Shown one piece after another: positions 1 through 6,265 of a stretch of DNA of 10,705 nucleotides (positions are counted from its first letter, which is position 1; the number at the start of each line of letters is the position of its first letter). The position numbers and the translations under genes are program-made. Under the pieces are notes generated by a model. That model searched no databases and was not told the origin of the DNA. It saw only the letters and a list, made by a program, of their open reading frames with translations. Location: contig JALRLA010000364.1 in the NCBI GenBank assembly GCA_023254645.1, positions 1 through 10,705 of the forward strand, read 5' to 3'. Origin of the DNA: Bacteroidia bacterium. GTDB lineage: Bacteria > Bacteroidota > Bacteroidia > NS11-12g > UBA955.

Positions 1-517
1 TGGAGCGGCCACCGACCTGCTTCAAAATGTCGCCAGCGCCGAACGGCTCAAAATGTTCTCGCTTTGGAGCATGGGTTCCTTTGAACGAGTGACCCTCGAA
101 AGTCTGCCCAGCATTGTGGGCCTCTTCATTGGATTATTGGCCTTGGCCCTGATGATTTCCACCCGAATGGATGCCTACCTATTGGGTGACCTATACGCTC
201 AGAGCGGAGGTTTGTCTTTGAAAAAGACGCGGCATTGGATGATCGCTGGAGGCGCCGTAGGCGCCGCATGGATGACCGCCATTTGCGGCCCTATATCGTT
301 TATCGGATTGGTAGCGCCGCACATTGCGCGTGAATTGTTGAGCTCAGCTAGTCACCGCAAACTCATTTTGCACAGCGCTGTTTGGGGGGCCTTTCTGGCT
401 ACGACCGCTGATTTCTTGGCTCACCATCTGATGCAGCACCAACTGCTGCAGGTCAATGCCGTCAGTGCGCTGATAGGCGGTCCTATTTTGCTTTGGAGTC
501 TGCTGAAAAAATCTTGA
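1..517 (+). CDS. FecCD-family iron/cobalamin/heme ABC transporter permease, 3' part
   Basis: This is the C-terminal 171 residues of an inner-membrane permease that carries iron-siderophore, heme or vitamin B12 from periplasm to cytoplasm with an ATPase and a periplasmic binding protein. The reading frame is open from base 2; the ATG at 53 is internal, because family-like sequence (ending SAERLK, then MFSLWSMGSF) is already present upstream of it. Seen in the sequence: the LWSMGSF motif typical of FecCD proteins, a hydrophobic span around fragment residues 37-52, the signature GPISFIGLVAPHIAR at about 96-110, and a final membrane segment with SALIGGPILLW. About half of a usual 330-residue permease is missing at the window edge. 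Its stop directly abuts the stop of the convergent gene. The substrate cannot be told from this fragment; the HmuY-like/TonB genes 6 kb away make heme a possibility, but they are not in the same operon. Confidence 0.93.
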   Translation, partial: GAATDLLQNVASAERLKMFSLWSMGSFERVTLESLPSIVGLFIGLLALALMISTRMDAYLLGDLYAQSGGLSLKKTRHWMIAGGAVGAAWMTAICGPISFIGLVAPHIARELLSSASHRKLILHSAVWGAFLATTADFLAHHLMQHQLLQVNAVSALIGGPILLWSLLKKS

Positions 518-1072
518 TCATTCCAGTCGTTCGAACTGAATGATGTGTTCGATTTGGTAATCAATGCCGGGATCAAATTCCACTTTCAAGTTGTGCCCCC
601 AAAACGAACCGAAAACCTGCCACATGAGTGCCTCGGTTGTACCCCGATAGCCTTTCATGATCTCCCAAGTAGTACTCCCAGTTTCGCGGTGAATCAACTT
701 CATTAACACTTGGCCCTCGCCTACCGTGAGGTTCTTGAGTTGTTCCATGTACATGTCTTTGATGGCGGTTTCGCATTGCTTGATGTACTGATTTCGGGCT
801 CGGCGGCCTTGAATGCCATTCAACTTGTCTTCCATGGCACGCATGCGTGCGGCCGCCATCTTCGCGTATGGCAAGGTTTTGCGCACTCGACGCTTGAGCA
901 ACTCGTACTCCTTGCGGCGAGCCTCGTCCATGTTGGAACTGATGAATATAGGATCCATGCGCTCCAAATAGACGGTATCTACCGATTGGGCGCGCAAGCA
1001 AGGGCTTAAAAAAGCCCAGAAAACCACTAAGAGGAAGCGGCGTTTTTCTTGTTTGGAGCGAAAAAGAACCAT
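518..1072 (-). CDS. DUF4294 domain-containing exported protein
   Basis: A 184-residue protein of unknown function. It has a basic N-terminus (KQEKRR at 7-12), a hydrophobic stretch at 13-22 and a likely signal peptidase site after the RAQ at 27-29, so it is probably exported. The rest matches the DUF4294 pattern of Bacteroidota as I recall it: YELLKRRVRKTLPYAK at about 56-71, a charged helical middle, then LTVGEGQVLMKLIHRETG at 115-132 and a GHNLKVEFDP segment near the end. The ATG at 1072 lies 46 bases inside lgt. A GTG at 1027 overlapping the lgt stop (TAGTG) is the alternative start, but it would remove the positive charges the signal peptide needs, so I chose the longer form. It is last in the mtaB-lgt train, and no obvious terminator follows. 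No enzymatic motif is visible. Confidence 0.86.
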   Translation of the reverse strand: MVLFRSKQEKRRFLLVVFWAFLSPCLRAQSVDTVYLERMDPIFISSNMDEARRKEYELLKRRVRKTLPYAKMAAARMRAMEDKLNGIQGRRARNQYIKQCETAIKDMYMEQLKNLTVGEGQVLMKLIHRETGSTTWEIMKGYRGTTEALMWQVFGSFWGHNLKVEFDPGIDYQIEHIIQFERLE

Positions 1073-2208
1073 GATGCTGTACCTAAAGCTAGGAGCACAA
1101 TCGAAATCATCTGCGCTTGGGAGAACACCAGCGTTCCCACCGAGTACAGACTTTCGCCATGCTCGCGAATCGATTCAATCAAAAAGCGTTCCACGCCAGC
1201 AAACACCAAATAAACCGAAAACAATTGGCCCGCGCCTTTCACCCTTGGTCGAATCAGGTACCAGATGATGGCAAACAAAGCCAGAGCCATGAGGGCCTCA
1301 TACAAAGGGGTCGGCCAAACAGGATCGACCAATTGATGGCAATAGCGCCCTTGGCAATCGGCAATGCGCTCCATTCCAGGCAGTGGGTAATCTCGACCCA
1401 ACACATTGTGGGGGTATTTGTAGGCCCAAAGCCAATCGGGCAAACCGGGATTGGGTTTGAGGTTGGCCACACCCCAATCTCCATCGCCTGAAAAATGGCA
1501 TCCGAAGCGACCCACGCCGTAGGCCAACATCATGGCAGGACCACCTGCATCGAGCACATAGCGCCAGTTCAATCCCTTGCGGTTTGAGTACACCAAAACA
1601 GCAGCAGCGCCACCGATGAGCCCCCCGTAAAAGGTCCATCCGCCGGAGGTAAACAAGTCGACAAGCAGCGTATCCAGGCGAAAGGTATCCAAGTTTTCCA
1701 AGAGGTGGAACACCTTGGCACCCAAGAACCCGAAGAGCAAGGCGGCTGTAGTAATACTGCCCATGTGGTAAGAAGCATCTTCTTGAGAAATGCTTTCTAC
1801 CGGCTTTGGCAAACGCTGTTTTTTGTCTTCCCTATACCGCCATCCCAAAAAGGCGGCGGCACAAACCAGGCCCCACAACAGGCTTCCCTCACTGGTGGCC
1901 AAATGTTCTTGTGGCACAAAACCCTCGCCCGATTGAGTCATGACCCAAAGCACTTTGTAACCAAAAAGGAAGGCAAACAAGCCATTCAAGGCGTAGTCTG
2001 AGGCGGGATAAGCTTGGCCGGTTATGGTTTTCACCGGAACGGTGGGCATTTGCCCCAACTGGGTGCGGCGCTTGAATTCTGCCGCCATGACCGCGAAAGC
2101 AGCCCCAATGGCCAAGGCCACGAAAAAGCCAAAGGTGTTGACCATTTCCAAGGCGTGAATATTCAAGCCTAGCAGGTCTTTCAAAGCATGGTACAGGGTC
2201 GGAAACAC
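1027..2208 (-). CDS. lgt: Prolipoprotein diacylglyceryl transferase
   Basis: Lgt is the inner-membrane enzyme that moves diacylglycerol from phosphatidylglycerol to the lipobox cysteine, the first step of lipoprotein maturation. Seen here: many membrane segments, WTFYGGLIGG at about 192-200, the Lgt signature region GRFGCHFSGDGDWG at 233-246, and a late ERFLIESIREHG helix. The frame opens at a TTG at 2241 just after a TAG stop. I prefer the GTG at 2208, because the family usually begins M-x-PTL and here GTG is followed by FPTLYHAL; this gives 393 residues. That is longer than the roughly 290 of E. coli Lgt, with extra loops near 55-75 and 125-150. Compared with E. coli, the essential His103 position is Tyr, Asn146 is Cys and Glu151 is Asp. 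I recall similar changes in other Bacteroidota, so it is probably active. It lies 45 bases downstream of mtaB. Confidence 0.95.
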   Translation of the reverse strand: MFPTLYHALKDLLGLNIHALEMVNTFGFFVALAIGAAFAVMAAEFKRRTQLGQMPTVPVKTITGQAYPASDYALNGLFAFLFGYKVLWVMTQSGEGFVPQEHLATSEGSLLWGLVCAAAFLGWRYREDKKQRLPKPVESISQEDASYHMGSITTAALLFGFLGAKVFHLLENLDTFRLDTLLVDLFTSGGWTFYGGLIGGAAAVLVYSNRKGLNWRYVLDAGGPAMMLAYGVGRFGCHFSGDGDWGVANLKPNPGLPDWLWAYKYPHNVLGRDYPLPGMERIADCQGRYCHQLVDPVWPTPLYEALMALALFAIIWYLIRPRVKGAGQLFSVYLVFAGVERFLIESIREHGESLYSVGTLVFSQAQMISIVLLALGTASWFFFAPNKKNAASS

Positions 2209-2253
2209 GCTGCAAATTACAACCCGGTACACGGGCCACAAAACCTATGGGGC

Positions 2254-3546
2254 TTAATTTAAAATCAAGCCACTGGCGTTTGTTTCGGCGTCGAGCCGTT
2301 CGAGTTGGACCGGCACAACCGTATTGACCAACAAGGGATCATAGGTGGCTTGCACTTTGACGTAATTCTCGGTAAAACCCTGCATGATGCCTTTTCGGTC
2401 TTCGGTTTCGAACAATACATTCAAGGTCTTTCCCAGCTGAGATTCGGCAAATTGACGCCGCTTCTTCTCGCTCAAGCTGCGCAGTTGAGTGACCCTATCT
2501 TGCCGAACCCCCAAGGGAACCCGACCGGCCATTTTTCGCGCGGTGGTATTGGGGCGCTCGCTATAAGGGAACACGTGAAAATAGGACACATCAAGATCGT
2601 GAACGAAGTCAAACGTATCCTGAAAATGCTCGTCGGTTTCACCAGGAAAACCCACTATGATGTCTACGCCAATGCAGGCCTGTGGCATAAGATCTTTGAT
2701 CAAAGCCACTCTTGAAGCATATACGTCTCGAAGGTATTTGCGGCGCATGCGCTTCAATATTTCATCGTTTCCACTTTGCAGCGGAATGTGAAAATGCGGT
2801 ACGAATTTTTGGCTTTGGGCTACGAATCGTATGATCTCATCGCTCAAAAGATTGGGCTCAATGCTGGATATGCGGAAGCGCTCGATGCCGCCGATTTTGT
2901 CCAATTCTTGAACCAACTCGTAAAAGGTCTGACCGTGCCCCACACCGAAATCACCCAAATTCACTCCGGTCAACACCACTTCTTTAGCCCCAGTTTGAGC
3001 GGCTTCTTCTACCCTCTTGACCGTTTCAGCAATGTCAGCGCTGCGGCTGCGGCCTCGAGCCAGGGGAATGGTGCAAAAGGTGCAGAAATAATCGCAGCCA
3101 TCTTGAACCTTCAGGAAGCTGCGGGTGCGATCGCCCTCTGAAAAACCAGGCACGAATTCACGGGTTTCTTTGATGGGTTGGTTGTAGGTGCGGGCTTTTT
3201 CTTCCTTGCTCAAACTGTGCAAGTGATCCAGAAGCTGAAATTTTTCAGCGGCGCCCAACACCAAGTCAACGCCGGGAATCTCAGCAATTTCTTGGGGCTT
3301 CAATTGCGCGTAACAACCCACTACAACGATGTAAGCGTCTGGATTGTAGCGTAAGGCCTCAGCCACCACCTTTTTGCATTTGCGGTCGGCGTGGTCTGTG
3401 ACGCTGCAGGTGTTGATCACATACAGATCGGCCGAATCTTGAAATTCTTTTCGCTCAAACCCCTTCTCTGCCAATTGCTTGGCCATGGTAGAACTCTCCG
3501 AAAAATTGAGTTTGCAACCGAGGGTATAAAAGGCGACGCTAGGCAT
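2254..3546 (-). CDS. mtaB: tRNA N6-threonylcarbamoyladenosine(37)-C2 methylthiotransferase
   Basis: A 430-residue radical SAM methylthiotransferase that converts t6A37 to ms2t6A37 in tRNAs reading ANN codons; it is cytosolic and carries two [4Fe-4S] clusters. The N-terminal methylthiotransferase domain holds FYTLGCKLN with Cys11, NTC with Cys47 and VGCYA with Cys78, the three ligands of the auxiliary cluster. The radical SAM motif CxxxCxxC is at Cys151, Cys155 and Cys158 in DGCDYFCTFCTIPLARGR. A TRAM-like RNA-binding tail follows from about 366. The GCKLN opening and spacing favour MtaB over MiaB or RimO. Length is normal. The ATG at 3546 is followed at once by the family's conserved start. 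A promoter-like TTG-N18-TAACTTTG lies just upstream and overlaps the end of the barrel gene, so mtaB, lgt and the DUF4294 gene can be transcribed as their own unit. Confidence 0.96.
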   Translation of the reverse strand: MPSVAFYTLGCKLNFSESSTMAKQLAEKGFERKEFQDSADLYVINTCSVTDHADRKCKKVVAEALRYNPDAYIVVVGCYAQLKPQEIAEIPGVDLVLGAAEKFQLLDHLHSLSKEEKARTYNQPIKETREFVPGFSEGDRTRSFLKVQDGCDYFCTFCTIPLARGRSRSADIAETVKRVEEAAQTGAKEVVLTGVNLGDFGVGHGQTFYELVQELDKIGGIERFRISSIEPNLLSDEIIRFVAQSQKFVPHFHIPLQSGNDEILKRMRRKYLRDVYASRVALIKDLMPQACIGVDIIVGFPGETDEHFQDTFDFVHDLDVSYFHVFPYSERPNTTARKMAGRVPLGVRQDRVTQLRSLSEKKRRQFAESQLGKTLNVLFETEDRKGIMQGFTENYVKVQATYDPLLVNTVVPVQLERLDAETNASGLILN

Positions 3547-3574
3547 GTTTGATCCGAACAGGATGTTGGCAGCG

Positions 3575-3603
3575 CAAAGTTAAAACAGCAACGCGAACTG
3601 CAA
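3575..3603 (-). promoter_or_regulatory. Putative Bacteroidota-type promoter for mtaB
   Basis: On the minus strand, TAACTTTG (3582 down to 3575) fits the Bacteroidota -7 consensus TAnnTTTG. A TTG (3603-3601) lies 18 bases upstream as a possible -33 element. The first three bases of the -7 box are the TAA stop of the upstream barrel gene. Transcription would start near 3569, giving a short leader of about 20 bases before the mtaB ATG. This is motif-based only; there is no transcript evidence. Confidence 0.5.
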
Positions 3604-4299
3604 GGCCCAGGTTGAAATGCGCAGGCCATTACCTGTAACTGGAGCCAACCCTTCCAACAAAAAATTGTCGTTCAGATCGGTGATGCCCACGTTTAGAGAC
3701 CACTGCACACCGGTAGATGCCCCTCGGGTTTGGTATCCCAAATGAAGTGCTGTTTCTATGGGCTTTAAGGGAAGATTTTCCCACTGGTCCAAAAACACAT
3801 CTGCCTGAGCGGGAATGCGATTGGGGCCTTTAAAAATCACCGAACGAAAGTTCAATGAAGTCACCACACCCAATTGCAAGCATCGGTATTGCTCTTTGGA
3901 TTTAGGTCTCAAAACAAGATCCGGTTTCAATCGTATGTTTATCAATACGGGCGCATCCAAGCTAATCAAAGAGATACGGGTATAGGCCGAGTTGATGACG
4001 GTATCGGTGGGGCGGGCATTGGCAAAATTGCTGCCTCTCAAGCGCAGATCGAGGCCCAATTGGGGATCCCACTTGCGTCTGATTGTCGGATCACCGTGCC
4101 AAAAAAAACCAGTTTGATAACCCAAGAGGGGTCTGGGGTTGCGCAGCTCCCCTCCGTACATACTGTTAAGCCCGATGCCCATTTTGAGGCCAAAATTTTG
4201 GCGCTGTTCCCATTCTCGGTCCACACTGGCATCTTGGGCGAGCCCGAGGCGGCAGCCGAGGGCGCTCCATGCGATCAGTATGACAAGACGTAGGTTCAT
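3580..4299 (-). CDS. Outer-membrane beta-barrel protein (PorT-like family)
   Basis: A 239-residue protein predicted to be a small outer-membrane barrel. The true start is the ATG at 4299: it opens a signal peptide (MNLRLVILIAW..., cleaved after LAQ near residue 22), whereas the frame's upstream extension would lie inside hscA. After the signal come alternating polar/hydrophobic strands with aromatic ends, e.g. FGLKMGIGLN, LLGYQTGFFW and LQLGVVTSLNF. A late LLEGLAPVTGNGLRI loop is followed by a last strand ending in a C-terminal Phe, the usual barrel-assembly signal. The start lies one base after the hscA stop (TAG-C-ATG), so translation is probably coupled. I recognise the general family (Bacteroidota outer-membrane beta-barrel, PorT-like) but cannot assign a transport or T9SS role. 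An LGC inside the signal peptide resembles a lipobox only weakly. Confidence 0.78.
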   Translation of the reverse strand: MNLRLVILIAWSALGCRLGLAQDASVDREWEQRQNFGLKMGIGLNSMYGGELRNPRPLLGYQTGFFWHGDPTIRRKWDPQLGLDLRLRGSNFANARPTDTVINSAYTRISLISLDAPVLINIRLKPDLVLRPKSKEQYRCLQLGVVTSLNFRSVIFKGPNRIPAQADVFLDQWENLPLKPIETALHLGYQTRGASTGVQWSLNVGITDLNDNFLLEGLAPVTGNGLRISTWALQFALLF

Positions 4300-4300
4300 G

Positions 4301-6139
4301 CTACAGTTTTTTTCCTTTGAGGGCTTCAGAAACCGCAATGTCCATGATGCGCTCGGCAAATGGCTTGGTCACCTCATTCAGAGCTTCAATGGAAGCCAGC
4401 AATCGGTTGCGATCTCCTTGGGACAATAGACCCCGTAATTCGTCGCACCGTTGCCGCGTGATATGAATTTCTTCAGTCGACAAATGCTGAGCATGCTTTT
4501 CCAAGAATCGCTCGGTGGCATACAAAATTTGCTGAGCTTCGTTTTGCGCCTCTATGAGCATGCGTTCCTCCAAATCGTTTTGGGCGTGTTGCATGCTCTC
4601 CAACAAGCGCTGCTCCACCTCTGAATCAGTCAAACCGTACTGGGGCTTGACCTCTATGCTTTGCTCCATTCCACTGCGCAATTCTTTGGCACTGACTTGG
4701 AGCAAGCCATTCGCATCGATGGCGAAACTGATTTGAATTTTGGGCAAACCGGCGGGCATGGCTGGAATTCCAGAGAGAACAAACTCTCCCAACTTCCGGT
4801 TGTGCAACACCGATTCTCGTTCTCCTTGGTATACGGCAATTTTCAAGTTCACCTGGCCGTCAACCGAAGTGGTGTATTCCCGGGCCAAGCGGGTCGGAAT
4901 CTTGCTGTTTCGGGGAATGATGACATCCATCAAATTCCCCGCTGTCTCAATTCCCAAAGACAAGGGCGTCACATCCAAGAGAAGTACATCGGTTCTGTTT
5001 CCAGCCAATACATCGGCTTCGATGGCCGCCCCTAGAGCGACAACCTCATCGGGATTGACTTCACTGTTGACTCGGCAGTGATCAAATCGCTTGGCCAATT
5101 GGCGGGCAATCTCTGGGAAACGCGTGCTTCCTCCAACCAATACAACTTCATCGATATCGGTTTCGACTAGATCACTCAAAGCCAAAGCTCTGTCTACCGA
5201 TTTCCAAGTGGTTTGCATCCACGGTTCGGCCAGTTCACACAACTTGGCATAATTCAGTTCTAAGGCAACATCGGCATTAAACGCTACTGAAAAAGGACTG
5301 TCTGCATCCTGACTCAACTGCATCTTGGCGCGTTCGGCCATGTGTTGCAAGCGAATGCCATTGTCTATGCCCTCCAAGGAGTGCTGCTGCATCCACCATT
5401 GAGCGATTCGAAGATCCAAATCATCTCCGCCCAATGCAGTATCTCCGTGAGTAGCCAACACTTCAAACACCCCATCTTCCAAGTGGAGTATGCTCACATC
5501 AAAGGTTCCACCCCCTAAGTCATAGACCAAAATGGTGCGGGATTCGGCACCGATATTCAACCCGTAAGCCAAACTTGCCGCGGTGGGCTCATTCACTATG
5601 CGCAAAACCTCCAATCCAGCCAATTTTCCGGCATCCCGAGTGGCTTGACGCTGGGAATCATTGAAGTAGGCAGGCACCGTGATCACTGCCTTACTGACCG
5701 ACTGACCAAAAGCCCCTTCGGCCTTTCGCTTGAGTTCTTTCAAAATCAAGGAAGACAAGTGAATGGGATCGTAGTAGCGACCATCGACCTCTACTTGAAC
5801 CAAGGCTTCTTCACTGGTTTCCACCAAGCGGTAACCCCAGTGTTTTTGAACATCTTGAGCGCTCTTTCCAAGCAATCGCTTCACGCTTCGAACGCAACGC
5901 TCCGGCTGAGATTCCAAGGCGTCCCAAGCCATTTTACCGACCAGTGGCTCAGCTTGGTTTTCTGGGAAATACAAAACCGAGGGGGTCAATCGGCCTTCAG
6001 AAGATTCCAGAATTTGCGGATCTCGTTCTCCTGGTGGCACCCAAGCCACCAAACTGTTGGTAGTTCCCAAATCAATCCCCAAAACCGGTTCCGACTTCGA
6101 CAACGACCCTTGCTTGATGTTGATGCTTATTTTGGCCAT
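4301..6139 (-). CDS. hscA: Fe-S cluster assembly chaperone HscA (Hsp70 family)
   Basis: A 612-residue ATP-dependent Hsp70 that, with HscB, helps release Fe-S clusters from the scaffold IscU to target proteins in the cytosol. Seen: phosphate-1 motif GIDLGTTNS at 21-29, NEPTAA at 183-188, phosphate-2 motif YDLGGGTFD at 206-214, VLVGGSTR at 333-340, the interdomain linker [11 protein letters not shown] at 386-396, a substrate-binding domain, and a helical lid ending in ALKGKKL. It is assigned to HscA rather than DnaK because of the length near 615, the N-terminal extension before GIDLG, the [11 protein letters not shown] segment just before the lid and the absence of a DnaK-type acidic tail. The start chosen is the ATG at 6139 ([11 protein letters not shown]). 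The upstream extension of the frame contains the promoter box, so it cannot be in the same transcript. No iscU or hscB lies in the window; the next gene encodes an outer-membrane barrel. Confidence 0.9.
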   Translation of the reverse strand: MAKISINIKQGSLSKSEPVLGIDLGTTNSLVAWVPPGERDPQILESSEGRLTPSVLYFPENQAEPLVGKMAWDALESQPERCVRSVKRLLGKSAQDVQKHWGYRLVETSEEALVQVEVDGRYYDPIHLSSLILKELKRKAEGAFGQSVSKAVITVPAYFNDSQRQATRDAGKLAGLEVLRIVNEPTAASLAYGLNIGAESRTILVYDLGGGTFDVSILHLEDGVFEVLATHGDTALGGDDLDLRIAQWWMQQHSLEGIDNGIRLQHMAERAKMQLSQDADSPFSVAFNADVALELNYAKLCELAEPWMQTTWKSVDRALALSDLVETDIDEVVLVGGSTRFPEIARQLAKRFDHCRVNSEVNPDEVVALGAAIEADVLAGNRTDVLLLDVTPLSLGIETAGNLMDVIIPRNSKIPTRLAREYTTSVDGQVNLKIAVYQGERESVLHNRKLGEFVLSGIPAMPAGLPKIQISFAIDANGLLQVSAKELRSGMEQSIEVKPQYGLTDSEVEQRLLESMQHAQNDLEERMLIEAQNEAQQILYATERFLEKHAQHLSTEEIHITRQRCDELRGLLSQGDRNRLLASIEALNEVTKPFAERIMDIAVSEALKGKKL

Positions 6140-6143
6140 GGCG

Positions 6144-6151
6144 CAAAGGTA
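6144..6151 (-). promoter_or_regulatory. Putative -7 promoter box of hscA
   Basis: TACCTTTG on the minus strand fits the Bacteroidota -7 consensus TAnnTTTG and stands four bases before the hscA ATG. The transcript would then be leaderless or nearly so. I see no good -33 TTG at the right distance. The same 11 bases, GAGTACCTTTG, precede the divergent gene. Confidence 0.5.
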
Positions 6152-6189
6152 CTCCAGGCAAACGGAACCCACGAATGCAGAGCCCGAAA

Positions 6190-6199
6190 CCCCATGGGG
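6190..6199. promoter_or_regulatory. 10-bp perfect palindrome CCCCATGGGG, possible operator
   Basis: A perfect palindrome lies near the middle of the 126-base divergent spacer (6140-6265). It could be a dimeric regulator site, but its arms are only five bases and no regulator gene is in the window. No Fur-box-like sequence was found in the spacer. Chance occurrence is quite possible. Confidence 0.25.
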
Positions 6200-6250
6200 C
6201 GTTTGACAATTTTATGACGAGCCAAAAACAAGCCCGCTTGAGGCCAAGAG

Positions 6251-6258
6251 TACCTTTG
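6251..6258 (+). promoter_or_regulatory. Putative -7 promoter box of the HmuY-like/TonB operon
   Basis: TACCTTTG fits the Bacteroidota -7 consensus TAnnTTTG and ends seven bases before the ATG at 6266. Transcription would begin at or within a few bases of that ATG. No clear -33 TTG is seen at the expected 18-21 base distance; the nearest TTG (6238-6240) is too close. Confidence 0.5.
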
Positions 6259-6265
6259 TAGCGCA

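Larger units (their letters stand above)
6144..6258. repeat. Inverted 11-bp repeat formed by the two divergent promoter boxes
   Basis: CAAAGGTACTC at 6144-6154 is the exact reverse complement of GAGTACCTTTG at 6248-6258. Both copies contain the TACCTTTG box, and each faces outward just before a start codon (hscA and the secreted HmuY-like gene). Downstream of each box there is also a GC-rich bit (CGCC, TAGCGCA). This is direct sequence identity; shared control of the two units is inference. Confidence 0.6.

Noticed and set aside
53..517. ATG at 53 as a real start giving a short permease
   Set aside because: Family-typical FecCD sequence continues upstream to base 2 in the same frame, so the gene is cut by the window edge.
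1..517. FecCD permease as part of the HmuY-like/TonB operon
   Set aside because: It is over 5.7 kb away with five opposite-strand genes between. A functional link is possible but not supported by this sequence.
573..1001. 142-codon minus-strand frame inside the DUF4294 gene
   Set aside because: It is in another frame of a gene with a recognisable family pattern, and the product is low-complexity His/Arg-rich sequence.
2305..3141. Two plus-strand open frames of 136 and 121 codons opposite mtaB
   Set aside because: They are antisense to a well-supported enzyme gene and have no domain signal.
6140..6172. Longer hscA start adding 11 residues
   Set aside because: The extension covers the TACCTTTG box, and the family begins at MAKISINI.
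5645..6217. 190-codon open frame on the plus strand antisense to hscA
   Set aside because: It lies wholly across the strongly conserved hscA N-terminal half and promoter, and its product shows no recognisable domain. It is a shadow frame.
6140..6265. Fur box controlling the uptake operon
   Set aside because: No sequence resembling GATAATGATAATCATTATC, nor a good half-site pair, was found in the spacer.
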